The notes beneath the pieces are model-generated. The model was not told where the DNA came from. It worked only from the letters and a program-made list of their open reading frames with translations, and ran no database searches. Source: RHLJ01 sp963974345 (GTDB lineage Bacteria; Bacteroidota; Rhodothermia; Balneolales; Balneolaceae). From it: DNA of 64,000 nucleotides. A program made the position numbers and the translations under genes. The stretch is taken from assembly GCA_963974345.1 (NCBI GenBank), contig CAXBBW010000013.1, positions 1 through 64,000 of the forward strand, given 5' to 3'. Of this stretch, positions 16,400-25,202 are shown in pieces (positions within the stretch are counted from its first letter, which is position 1; every line of letters starts with the position of its first letter).

Positions 16400-18745
16400 T
16401 TAAAAGTCGTTTTCGATACTAATTTTTGCGCTTACACTTAGCTTGATATAATCCGTAGGCCTAAATTTGACCTCAGTATTTTGAGTTGTCCTCAAATTAG
16501 ATTCAATAATTATAGAAGTGGCTCTATAAAGTTCACTTAATTGTTCATCATTAAGTGCAATTTGTATTGTCCCAGGAGTTGGTGAGATAGCAAATCTTGT
16601 TACGTCATCTACTATAGCACCATTAAGATCGTATTTTGCACCTGTAGAAGCATCTTCTGGAAGTGTAGTAACGATAGCACCAGTTGAGTCAACAAAAGTA
16701 AGACTTAATGAAAAGCCTAATGGGAGTCCATTCTCGTAACTTATCTGTAAAATACCTTCAGTGAAATTCGCGTTATCTTCTGGTGTTGGTAAATTCGAAA
16801 GAGCATCAACTTCAGTAGTATCTGTAAAAATTGTGCCATCAGTAGTTTTAAATGCTAATGGTAAATCTACACTGATCTTTGGATCGAAATCTAATGGAGA
16901 AATAATAGAAGCTTCACCCCCACTTTCGTTTACAATTGCTTTTCCTAAAAACCGAATTTCACTAGGTAAATTATTTAAGAAGTCAGTAACTGTTGAATTT
17001 GTAGAATCAAATGTTAGTGAGAATGGTCCCGGATTAGAAACTGGATCATAAGCTTCAAGTTCAAACTTGATCATTTGTGAGATAGGTATATCTATTCCAT
17101 TTCTAACCAACCCTTGAACTGAACCAATATCAGAGTCTTTAACCCTTACATCATTTACTCCTGATAAACCCGTAACATCTTTACCACTCAAAAACACTTC
17201 TTCACCATCACCATTTACTCCTAAAAAAACTGCGTAAACGGTTGTTGGGATACCAATATTTGACTCATAATTGATACTTAATGTTGCTTGCGTAAATTCT
17301 AAGCCGTCTATTTGTGTAGAAATGTCTTGAAGACCATCAATTTCAGTGATTTCGGTTTCTAAATCATTATTCAAATCCCAAATCTCTAAACCATTTAATG
17401 GATCGTCTTCCCCAAGTGAAACAGTCTGAGGCAAAATTTCACCAAAAGCTTCTGCTATTTTCAGGTTTTCTATTTGTACTCCTGAAGCAATCTCTTGGGT
17501 CTCATTAATTAGCCTAACTTGATCACCAGGAGGTGAATCCTGAGTATTTTCAGTAATAGCATAAATATTATACTCGATTTGATTATTGAAGGCATATAAT
17601 CTGTAACCGCTCAAATCCCTCTCTTTTGCAGGGGCTGTATTACTTCTAAGAATTTGATCAAACCCTGGAATATATCTTATCCTAAGTGAATCACCTGGTA
17701 AGTAATTTGGACCTCTTAGAATATTTGGGAAAGAAATAATCAGTGAATCAATAGTAAGGTCTAGTCCATTTACAATTTCATCAATATTTAAGGTACCTGA
17801 TTCAAGTTCTACATAATGACCAGGGTCTGAAAAAACAAATTCAGTTGCATCAAATGTTGATGTATTACTTGATGAAAAATCTTGAGATTCTACAGCTGCT
17901 TGAACTTGAGATGCAACTAAACCATTACCACCTGCAGAAACTACTACTAAAGATACAGGACCTCTTTGAAATTCTTGGTAATCTCCACTTAAGGGGTTTA
18001 TTGAAGATGTCCAAGTAATAGAAACTCTAACTTGGGGATTAGCAAGCTGATCACCTTCTGAAAATCCTAAACTAACTGTAGCTCCTTCCGAATCTAGAAT
18101 AGTTCCTGTATTATCTGTAATCACGTCAATTTCGTCTCCACCAACATTTGGGTCTGGGTCTGAAATAAGAGTTACCGTAATATCATCAAGGTTAAATCCG
18201 AGGTTATTTTCTAAAACTATATCTAGAGAACCTCTTTTAAAAGTAGCACTTTGGAAGAAATCAGTATCTAAATCAATAGTAACTTCAGGGGATATTACTT
18301 GTGGAGGTACAGGATCACCTTGAGAAACAGTACCTGAACCTATCCCTGTAAGATCCTCGAAATTAGCTTCACCAAGATTTCCACCTGAACCAGAAGAAAA
18401 ACTTCCGAGAACTAATTCTCCTACTTGGGCATTAAAAGATGTAGGATCTGTGCTTATTTCAGGAATTGCATCGTTTAAATCTCCAAAGTCGAAATCCTCT
18501 TCGACGGAAACACTTATTAAACTTGTTGAAGCGTCGAGAGTAAAAAGTGAATCAAATTCACTTTTGGTAGTATCAATTAATACTTCAACTGAACCACCTC
18601 CTCCAAGAAACTGAAATTCTTTATTAATCAGTATTGGAGCTTCTACGCTATGAGAGGTGGTAAAATCTGGTTTTTTAGGTAGATCACAGTTTAAAACTGT
18701 AACCCCCACAAACAACCAAATAGTTAACAGCTTAAAATTACGCAT
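16400..18745 (-). CDS. Large beta-rich lipoprotein of unknown function
   Basis: 781 residues with a lipoprotein signal whose lipobox is TVLNC at about residue 20, then DLPKKPDF. The mature chain is acidic and Ser/Thr/Asp rich with many beta-strand repeats but no recognised domain; it looks like several stacked beta-sandwich units. It is the first gene of a two-gene minus-strand unit with the DUF5723 barrel downstream. An outer-membrane lipoprotein that works with that barrel is plausible but unproven. Confidence 0.72.
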   Translation of the reverse strand: MRNFKLLTIWLFVGVTVLNCDLPKKPDFTTSHSVEAPILINKEFQFLGGGGSVEVLIDTTKSEFDSLFTLDASTSLISVSVEEDFDFGDLNDAIPEISTDPTSFNAQVGELVLGSFSSGSGGNLGEANFEDLTGIGSGTVSQGDPVPPQVISPEVTIDLDTDFFQSATFKRGSLDIVLENNLGFNLDDITVTLISDPDPNVGGDEIDVITDNTGTILDSEGATVSLGFSEGDQLANPQVRVSITWTSSINPLSGDYQEFQRGPVSLVVVSAGGNGLVASQVQAAVESQDFSSSNTSTFDATEFVFSDPGHYVELESGTLNIDEIVNGLDLTIDSLIISFPNILRGPNYLPGDSLRIRYIPGFDQILRSNTAPAKERDLSGYRLYAFNNQIEYNIYAITENTQDSPPGDQVRLINETQEIASGVQIENLKIAEAFGEILPQTVSLGEDDPLNGLEIWDLNNDLETEITEIDGLQDISTQIDGLEFTQATLSINYESNIGIPTTVYAVFLGVNGDGEEVFLSGKDVTGLSGVNDVRVKDSDIGSVQGLVRNGIDIPISQMIKFELEAYDPVSNPGPFSLTFDSTNSTVTDFLNNLPSEIRFLGKAIVNESGGEASIISPLDFDPKISVDLPLAFKTTDGTIFTDTTEVDALSNLPTPEDNANFTEGILQISYENGLPLGFSLSLTFVDSTGAIVTTLPEDASTGAKYDLNGAIVDDVTRFAISPTPGTIQIALNDEQLSELYRATSIIIESNLRTTQNTEVKFRPTDYIKLSVSAKISIENDF

Positions 18746-18945
18746 CTGTTACTTGATTGAGTTTTTGTTTTTATGAGAATGTAAGACTTATCACAATATA
18801 AGAACCTATGAAACCCTCGCTTCAAAGAAAATTAGATTCCAGTAATTATTTGTACCTATAAAATTTTGACCTAAGCTAGAATAATAATCGATAAAAAAAA
18901 TAAAACTCTCTACTTTTTTAAGTTTATTTTTAATTCGAATTTTTA

Positions 18946-18983
18946 AATAAAAAAAACTTCACAACTTTTCTCGAATTAAAGTT
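18946..18983 (-). terminator. Possible weak terminator after tRNA-Ser
   Basis: Downstream of the tRNA on the minus strand, AACTTT and AAAGTT (plus-strand 18963-18968 and 18978-18983) can form a 6-bp stem, followed after about six bases by a run of eight T. The stem is short, so this is tentative. Confidence 0.3.
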
Positions 18984-19011
18984 TGCCTAGCAAAACTTAT
19001 AATTCCTATTG

Positions 19012-19099
19012 CGGAGAGGGAGGGATTCGAACCCTCGGTACCCTTGTGAGGCACACACGCTTTCCAGGCGAGCCCGTTCGACCGCTCCGGCACCTCTCC
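19012..19099 (-). tRNA. tRNA-Ser (anticodon GGA)
   Basis: The minus strand folds into a class II tRNA. The acceptor stem is GGAGAGG / CCTCTCC with discriminator G. The anticodon loop CTGGAAA carries GGA (plus-strand 63-65 of the 19000s), reading UCC/UCU serine codons. A long variable arm and GGTTCGAATCC in the T-loop are present, as expected for serine tRNAs. The 3' CCA is not encoded (G-C-A follows), so it must be added by the nucleotidyltransferase. It lies downstream of the tonB-like gene on the same strand. Confidence 0.95.
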
Positions 19100-19154
19100 G
19101 TTTCATTCAATAAAGGGCGGCAAAGATAGAACTAATCCATCCCCTTAGCAATGT

Positions 19155-19835
19155 TCAAAACCCAAAAGTAAAAATATCTTGAGTATATGCACCAACATTC
19201 TCCCCTCTTTCACTTGCGGGTCTAAATTTCCATTGAAAAGCAGCCTCAATTGTTGCTTCAAGTAATCCATAACCAATGTCGTTTACTACCTCGAAATCTT
19301 TTCCATTTTCCTTATAAAGATTAATCTCCGCTATATATGCTTCTTTAACTGATCCATCACTTAGAACGGTAAAATTAACTTTAATAATTGCTTTGATTCC
19401 TGCACGTTTAGCTTCTTCAGGAACTACTGGTTCAACTATTTTAATCACACGAGGAGATCGATCAGGATTCCCTGAAATTTTCTCATCCGTTCCTGTTTGT
19501 CCTGTAGAATTTTCAATACTTAATGGGTCCGTATTTAATAGAATATCAAGCTCAGGAAATTCTATTATCTCATCGATTACTTTATCATTTGGAACAGGAA
19601 TTGGAACTTGAGGTTTCGGCGGAGAAGCTGGAGCGTTGGCTTGTTTTGTAATAACCATTTCTTCAACTATTATTGCCTTTTTGTCGAAGCTTTCAAAACT
19701 AACTGGTTCTATAATTGATTGTGGCCAAAATTTAAAAACAGAGATGATTATTAATTGAGCAACAATCATTGATGCCATCACCCGATGGTGATAATGTGGG
19801 GGTGATATAATGGTATCAATCAATCTTTTATTCAA
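19155..19835 (-). CDS. TonB-family energy-transducer-like protein
   Basis: 226 residues. One membrane helix near the N-terminus (about 20-36, VMASMIVAQLIIISVFKFW) anchors it in the inner membrane. A proline-rich spacer follows (ANAPASPPKPQVPIPVPND), then a TonB C-terminal domain (about 130-226) with RVIKIVEPVVPEEAKRAGIK and AAFQWKFRPA. TonB proteins pass proton-motive energy to outer-membrane receptors; the window shows no receptor next to it. It is the last protein gene of the minus-strand cluster from crtB to here, seven bases after the acyltransferase gene. Confidence 0.85.
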   Translation of the reverse strand: MNKRLIDTIISPPHYHHRVMASMIVAQLIIISVFKFWPQSIIEPVSFESFDKKAIIVEEMVITKQANAPASPPKPQVPIPVPNDKVIDEIIEFPELDILLNTDPLSIENSTGQTGTDEKISGNPDRSPRVIKIVEPVVPEEAKRAGIKAIIKVNFTVLSDGSVKEAYIAEINLYKENGKDFEVVNDIGYGLLEATIEAAFQWKFRPASERGENVGAYTQDIFTFGF

Positions 19836-19841
19836 AAAATG

Positions 19842-20561
19842 TTATAGTCGTTTTTGTTCTTCAAGAATTACTGATCTAGCAAACGATTTTAAATCAGACA
19901 TATTTTTAAAGTCTTTTGGATCAATATAGTCTAATACTCTAAGCTTTAATTCACCCTCTGTATTAAATAATTTCGAGCCTGATTTCAATATCTCGTGTGC
20001 GCCATCTATAACAATAGGTTGTATTCTAAAACCATGTTCTAGTGCAAGCAGAAACGCTCCATTTTTAAATTTTTTAACTTTTCCATCTAACGAACGTGTT
20101 CCTTCTGGAAATATCATAACAGGAACTAATTTTTTTAACGGTTTAACAAGATTATCTAACTTTTTTAGTGCTGATTTACTCGACCTATTAATAGTAAGTT
20201 GTCCCGTTAACTTTACCATCCAACCCATTACAGGGATATAGGTCATACTGTGTTTTACAACCCATTTCATTCTCCAAGAAAGTTCAAATAATAATGGGAT
20301 ATCTAGAAAACTTTCGTGATTTGCTATAAATATAGTTGGATGACTAGCATCATATTTTTCTTCTCCCTGTATACTTATTTTCCAATTTGGACTCACTCTC
20401 ATCATACAGAATGCCATTACTGATAAAACTGAATTAGGAATTTTGTGGTACCTATCAAACCAAAATGTTGCTAGAAAGCTGATCGATATTAGAACGAAAA
20501 AAATTATGAATAGAAGGATAAAACATGTCCAAACATAAAAACTAAATAAAACTCTGCCCAT
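19842..20561 (-). CDS. 1-acyl-sn-glycerol-3-phosphate acyltransferase-like (PlsC family)
   Basis: 239 residues. The N-terminal hydrophobic stretch (about 10-35) is a membrane anchor. The acyltransferase motifs are visible: NHESFLD (motif I, HX4D catalytic pair) at about residue 77, and FPEGTRS (motif III, phosphate binding) at about 150, then VIDGAHEILKSG. It is expected to add the second acyl chain to lysophosphatidate in phospholipid synthesis; some members acylate other lysolipids. It lies two bases after murQ and seven before the tonB-like gene. Confidence 0.88.
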   Translation of the reverse strand: MGRVLFSFYVWTCFILLFIIFFVLISISFLATFWFDRYHKIPNSVLSVMAFCMMRVSPNWKISIQGEEKYDASHPTIFIANHESFLDIPLLFELSWRMKWVVKHSMTYIPVMGWMVKLTGQLTINRSSKSALKKLDNLVKPLKKLVPVMIFPEGTRSLDGKVKKFKNGAFLLALEHGFRIQPIVIDGAHEILKSGSKLFNTEGELKLRVLDYIDPKDFKNMSDLKSFARSVILEEQKRL

Positions 20562-20563
20562 TT

Positions 20564-21487
20564 CTACAAACTTTGAAGAGTTTTTCTAATAAAGCCGTTG
20601 TTTTTTCTTAATAATATCACTGCGTTTTCTTTTGAAGAGTTAGTTAAAGCCATTACTAATGCTGTTTTGACATGCCCGTCTGCTTGTTTTAGTACTTTTT
20701 CCGCAGATTCATAATCCATATCAGTAAAAGTAACAATGATACGTTTTGCTCGTTCTACCAATTTTTTATTAGATAATTTCAAATCAACCATAACATTCTC
20801 GAGCACTTTTCCTTGTCTAATAAAAGCCCCAGTGGTGATCATATTTAATACCATTTTCTGAGCCGTACCACTTTTCATTCTAGTACTTCCCATAACTACC
20901 TCCGGTCCAACTGGTACATCAATGGTAACATCAGCAGTAACAGTAAGCTGAGATTTAGGAACTGTTGTTATAAAAATAGTTTTCATTCCCAATTCATCAG
21001 CTTTTTTCAAAACACCTAGCACATATGGGGTTCTACCACTTGCTGCAATTCCACATATAATATCAATTGAAGTTGCACCACTTTCAATTAAATCATTTGC
21101 ACCTTTTTCTTCTGAATCTTCAGCTCCTTCTTGAGCAACAAACATTGCCGCTTCTCCACCTGCGATAAATCCTTGAACTCTTTCTGGTTCACTCCCAAAA
21201 GTTGGAGGGCATTCCGCTGCATCTAAAACACCCAATCGCCCACTTGTTCCTGCTCCGAAATAAAGAAGTCTACCACCTAGCTCAAAACTAGCACTTACCA
21301 TTTCAATAGCTTCAGCTATTTCCGAAAGTTTATTCTGAACTTTTGCAGCTACTTTTTGGTCTTCTTCATTAATTAATCTTGCTATTTCAAATGAATCAGC
21401 AAGATCGATATCTACTGTGTTTGAGTTTCTTTGTTCGGTATCAAGCTTATTTAAAGTTTCGTAAAGTTTTTTTTCTTTTGATTCCAT
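20564..21487 (-). CDS. murQ: N-acetylmuramic acid 6-phosphate etherase
   Basis: 307 residues from the ATG at 21485-21487; an upstream in-frame start would overlap accC and is rejected. It cleaves the lactyl ether of MurNAc-6-P to GlcNAc-6-P and D-lactate in cell-wall recycling. The sugar-isomerase (SIS) fold shows FGAGTSGRLGVLDAAECPPT, IIDGE-type substrate loop replaced by IAGGEAAM, IAASGRTPYVLGVLK, and the family signature VMGSTRMKSGTAQKM. The length matches the family (about 300). The usual partners anmK and murP are not seen nearby. Confidence 0.94.
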   Translation of the reverse strand: MESKEKKLYETLNKLDTEQRNSNTVDIDLADSFEIARLINEEDQKVAAKVQNKLSEIAEAIEMVSASFELGGRLLYFGAGTSGRLGVLDAAECPPTFGSEPERVQGFIAGGEAAMFVAQEGAEDSEEKGANDLIESGATSIDIICGIAASGRTPYVLGVLKKADELGMKTIFITTVPKSQLTVTADVTIDVPVGPEVVMGSTRMKSGTAQKMVLNMITTGAFIRQGKVLENVMVDLKLSNKKLVERAKRIIVTFTDMDYESAEKVLKQADGHVKTALVMALTNSSKENAVILLRKNNGFIRKTLQSL

Positions 21488-21494
21488 AAAATAT

Positions 21495-22982
21495 TTATCG
21501 TCTATTTTGCCACCATTCTGAAGCATATCCAGTTTCAGATGTGGTAAGTTCTGAAGTCTTTATTGTTTGATTTTCTTTTAATAATGATGCTGTTAATGCG
21601 AGAATAGTATCTGATGCAACAGATTTTAAATTCTTAGCATCAAAATGATCTTTTACAAAATGTGTATCATATTTTCCTGAAATGAATGCATCATGAGTAA
21701 GAACAAATTCACAAAAAGGAATGGTAGTTTTACAGCCTACAATCTCATATTCCCGTAAAGCACGTAGCATTTTCTTACGTGCATCTTCCCTATCAACTCC
21801 GTAAACAGTCAATTTGGAAATCATTGGGTCATAATTAATCGTTACTTCTTGACCCTCTTCTACTCCTGCATCAACTCTAATTCCTGTGCCTGATGGGATC
21901 CTATGTTTCTTCAATAAACCAGTACTAGGTAAGAAATTACTCTCAGGGTCTTCTGCATAAATTCTACATTCAATAGCATGACCAGTTTTTTTTAGATCTT
22001 CTTGAGTAAAAGGGAGTTCCTTTCCTTCTGCAACTGCAATTTGAGCTGCTACAAGATCTATTCCTGATATCATTTCGGTAACTGGATGCTCAACTTGCAA
22101 ACGTGTATTCATCTCCAAAAAATAAAATTTCATATGCTTATCAACCAGAAACTCTATTGTACCAGCACCAACATAATCACATGATTTAGCTGCTTTAATT
22201 GCAGATTTAGCCATCTCAGCTCTAAGATTTTCTGTTAGAAGTACACTTGGTGCTTCTTCAATTACTTTTTGATGCCTCCGTTGAATTGAGCACTCTCGAT
22301 CAAAAACATGAACAATATTTCCATGAGTATCAGCCATAATTTGAAACTCAATATGTCGAGGTTCCTCTAAATACTTTTCGATATAAACTCGATCATCTCC
22401 AAATGCGTTTTTTGCTTCTGATTTAGCTGCTTTAATGCTCGATTCGAATTCAGATTCTTCATAAACAATGCGCATCCCTTTTCCACCCCCGCCAGCCGAA
22501 GCTTTGATTAAAATTGGAAAACCTACTTCTTTGGCAACTTTCCGGGCTTCTTCAATACTTTTCAATGTACTTTTTAATCCTGGTGGAGTTGGGATTCCAT
22601 ACTTAGTAGCTAACTCTCTAGCAGAAGTTTTATCACCCATCAAGCGAATTGCTTTAGGTTCTGGTCCAATAAATATAATTCCTTCCTTTTTACAACGTTC
22701 TGCAAAATCAGCATTCTCACTTAGAAACCCATACCCAGGATGAACTGCATCAGCTCCCGTTCGTTTTACTGCTTCAATTATTTTATCAACTACTAAATAG
22801 CTTTCTGAAGATGGGGCTTCACCAATAAAAACAGATTCATCTGCGAGTTGTACATGTGGTGAAAATTCGTCAGGACGAGAATAAACTGCTACACTCTTAA
22901 TTCCCATCTCTTTACAAGTGTGAATAACTCTTACTGCAATTTCGCCTCTATTTGCGATGAGAATCTTCTTTATCGTAGACAT
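21495..22982 (-). CDS. accC: Biotin carboxylase subunit of an acyl-CoA carboxylase
   Basis: 495 residues from the ATG at 22980-22982 (MSTIKKILIANRGEIAVR); an upstream extension of nine codons is less likely. It has the biotin carboxylase N-domain, the ATP-grasp region with GGGGKGMR and FLEMNTRLQVEHPVTEM, and the C-domain ending near 450. It makes carboxybiotin from bicarbonate and ATP. The chain is about 45 residues longer than E. coli AccC and no biotin-carrier or carboxyltransferase gene is beside it, so it may serve a propionyl- or methylcrotonyl-CoA carboxylase rather than, or as well as, fatty-acid synthesis. Confidence 0.9.
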   Translation of the reverse strand: MSTIKKILIANRGEIAVRVIHTCKEMGIKSVAVYSRPDEFSPHVQLADESVFIGEAPSSESYLVVDKIIEAVKRTGADAVHPGYGFLSENADFAERCKKEGIIFIGPEPKAIRLMGDKTSARELATKYGIPTPPGLKSTLKSIEEARKVAKEVGFPILIKASAGGGGKGMRIVYEESEFESSIKAAKSEAKNAFGDDRVYIEKYLEEPRHIEFQIMADTHGNIVHVFDRECSIQRRHQKVIEEAPSVLLTENLRAEMAKSAIKAAKSCDYVGAGTIEFLVDKHMKFYFLEMNTRLQVEHPVTEMISGIDLVAAQIAVAEGKELPFTQEDLKKTGHAIECRIYAEDPESNFLPSTGLLKKHRIPSGTGIRVDAGVEEGQEVTINYDPMISKLTVYGVDREDARKKMLRALREYEIVGCKTTIPFCEFVLTHDAFISGKYDTHFVKDHFDAKNLKSVASDTILALTASLLKENQTIKTSELTTSETGYASEWWQNRR

Positions 22983-23037
22983 GGAAAAACTTTTATTCGA
23001 AAGTATCAAATATAGTAATGATTATCCACCCGTAACA

Positions 23038-24012
23038 TTAGCTAGAAGCTCTCATTTTCACAAAAATCCTCGGCAGGATAGTGAGCTTTTCAAATCTATT
23101 TAAGTAAGCTCGTTTATCAAAAACATTGTACTCGTTTTCTTCAATCTTATCTAATATTCGACTATAATTATATCGTGCTAAATAAACTGGGATGAGACTA
23201 TCTTTAGTTAGCATGGAAATACCCCTATCCGCTTTTTCGTAATATTTCCTTGCTCTTTCAACTTGAAATTTCATTAGTTCGGAAAATTCATTTGATAAAA
23301 TACCCATAAATAGATCAGACTCAGAAACGCCAAATCTCTTTAACTCATCTGCAGGCAAGTAAATCCTATCTCGTTGTAAATCTTCCCCAATATCTCTCAA
23401 GATGTTAGTTAGTTGCATTGCAATACCTAAATCAATTGCATGTTCAAGTGCTCTTTTATCATTATATCCAAATACTCTACTTGTCATTAACCCCACAACA
23501 GATGCTACTTTATAGGAGTAATCGTATAATTCTTGAAAGTTATTATATCTATTTTTGTCTAAATCAGATCGTACTCCGTCAATCAACAAAAAAGGTAGAT
23601 CGATTGGAATGTGGTATTTTTTTATGGTGTCAGAAAATGCAGCCAAGATAGGGTCTGAAGTAGATTCACCTTCATAAATGGAGGCCAAATTTCTCTTGAA
23701 TTCATTTAGTTTAGAGTCAATTTCTGAGATATTAATTTCTTCATTATTGTTTAAATCTATAGAATCGTCAACTAAATTATCTAAATAACGACAGAGTCCA
23801 TAAATCGCGAAAATACTTCGTTGCTTTTTGTTAGGTAGAAATCGAGTTGCCATATAAAAAGTTTTGGCATAAAACCTCGTTATGGCTCTACAATGAGAAT
23901 AAGCAGGTTTTAAATTGTTATCTCGAATTTCATCAATAACAGATCTATGAAATGAGGTTTTCTCATAAATTGGACGCAGCATTGAATATGGTATTCTTAA
24001 AATTGCACTCAT
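23038..24012 (-). CDS. crtB: Phytoene/squalene synthase family protein
   Basis: 324 residues of the all-helical isoprenoid synthase fold. The two aspartate-rich Mg-binding motifs are visible: LDNLVDDSID at about residue 80 and LTNILRDIGEDLQRDRIYLP at about 205. The family condenses two C15 or C20 prenyl diphosphates head to head; the phytoene (carotenoid) role is the usual one in this phylum. No other carotenoid gene is in the window, so squalene synthase cannot be excluded. It is the first gene of the minus-strand cluster leading to accC, 55 bases downstream. Confidence 0.87.
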   Translation of the reverse strand: MSAILRIPYSMLRPIYEKTSFHRSVIDEIRDNNLKPAYSHCRAITRFYAKTFYMATRFLPNKKQRSIFAIYGLCRYLDNLVDDSIDLNNNEEINISEIDSKLNEFKRNLASIYEGESTSDPILAAFSDTIKKYHIPIDLPFLLIDGVRSDLDKNRYNNFQELYDYSYKVASVVGLMTSRVFGYNDKRALEHAIDLGIAMQLTNILRDIGEDLQRDRIYLPADELKRFGVSESDLFMGILSNEFSELMKFQVERARKYYEKADRGISMLTKDSLIPVYLARYNYSRILDKIEENEYNVFDKRAYLNRFEKLTILPRIFVKMRASS

Positions 24013-24114
24013 GACCTAATAAATGCTAAAAAACACCCGAAAAGTTCCTTGATTAAGAAATAAATAATTTTTCTTATACCGATTACATCTTCTTTATAAG
24101 ATGATTATACTCCA

Positions 24115-24157
24115 TTAACTAAATTAATTAGTTAAAAAGAGAAAAAACTCTCTTTTT
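24115..24157. promoter_or_regulatory. Palindrome and hairpin between crtB and the LacI gene
   Basis: A perfect palindrome of 8-base arms TTAACTAA / TTAGTTAA (24115-24122, 24128-24135) is followed at once by a 9-bp hairpin AAAAAGAGA-AAAAAC-TCTCTTTTT (24134-24157). The first could be an operator of either divergent gene; the second is terminator-like on both strands and may shield the LacI gene from leftward transcription. Neither has the central CG usual for LacI operators. Confidence 0.45.
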
Positions 24158-24188
24158 ATGATTAGTTGAAAACCTATCTATCGGGATT

Positions 24189-25199
24189 ATGAGTAAAAAA
24201 GTGACCATTTATGAAGTAGCTAAAAATGCGGGGGTAGCTATTTCTACCGTTTCTAGAGTTTTAAATGACTCTCCAAATGTTTCAGAAGAAACGAAAAAAA
24301 AAGTTCAGTTCGCTATTGATGAACTCAACTTTAGACCTCAGGTAAGTGCCCGAAAATTAGCTAGCAAGGAACCTCAATTACTCGCAATTGCAGTGCCCTC
24401 TTTTACTACTCCTTTTTTTAATGAAGTACTTAAAGGAGTAAAAGATGAAATTAAGAAAATGGACCTTGATATCATTTTATATAATACCGGGTCTAAGGAT
24501 CCGGAAGAGGCCGTAATCAGTTTCTTTGATCGTGGCACCGCTGATGCTCTAATTCTTCTATCAATTGATGTAAGTGACAACATTCATAAACATCTACAGT
24601 CAACGAACATACCTGTTGTTTTGGTTAACTCTTCCCATCAATCCTATAATTATTTTATGGTAAATGATTATCAAGGTGGGTATATGGCTGGTGAGCACTT
24701 AGTAAAAAAGGGCTTTATGAATATTGGAATGATTACTACCCCAATTAAAACACGTGCTTCCGAAGAAAGAGAAAGAGGTTTTAAAGATGCTCTTAAAAAT
24801 TATAAGATGAAAATAGATAAGTCTCTTTTTGTATCAGGTGATACAACTAAGCACGCTGGATTTACGGAGGAAACAGGCTTTGAAGCAGTTTACAAATATG
24901 AAAAAATGGGACGATATCCTGATGCTGTTTTTTGCGCAAATGATACTCAGGCACTTGGTGCTCTACACGCCCTATCGCGATTAGGAATGAAAGTGCCAGA
25001 AGATATTGCAATAATGGGATATGACAATATCAAGCTTAGTAAATACCTAGATCTTACTACTATAGATCAACAAATGCATACTATTGGTATTCAAGCTACG
25101 GCACGACTTGCTGCTATAATCAAAGATCCGAATGATAATCTATTTCAAACATCCATAAACCCAATATTAGTTGAGCGTGGGTCAACAGAAAAGGTTTAG
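24189..25199 (+). CDS. LacI-family transcriptional regulator
   Basis: 336 residues. The N-terminal helix-turn-helix is AKNAGVAISTVSRVLND (about 9-25), with the hinge helix in SARKLASKE (about 53-61), then a periplasmic-binding-protein-like effector domain (about 65-330) with VVLVNSSHQSYNYFMVNDY, and DAVFCANDTQALGALHAL. Its effector is not readable; the family binds sugars, or hypoxanthine/guanine in PurR. purC starts three bases after its stop, so the two are co-transcribed. That neighbour makes a purine link worth testing, but it could also be a sugar regulator. Confidence 0.92.
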   Translation: MSKKVTIYEVAKNAGVAISTVSRVLNDSPNVSEETKKKVQFAIDELNFRPQVSARKLASKEPQLLAIAVPSFTTPFFNEVLKGVKDEIKKMDLDIILYNTGSKDPEEAVISFFDRGTADALILLSIDVSDNIHKHLQSTNIPVVLVNSSHQSYNYFMVNDYQGGYMAGEHLVKKGFMNIGMITTPIKTRASEERERGFKDALKNYKMKIDKSLFVSGDTTKHAGFTEETGFEAVYKYEKMGRYPDAVFCANDTQALGALHALSRLGMKVPEDIAIMGYDNIKLSKYLDLTTIDQQMHTIGIQATARLAAIIKDPNDNLFQTSINPILVERGSTEKV

Positions 25200-25202
25200 A
25201 AA

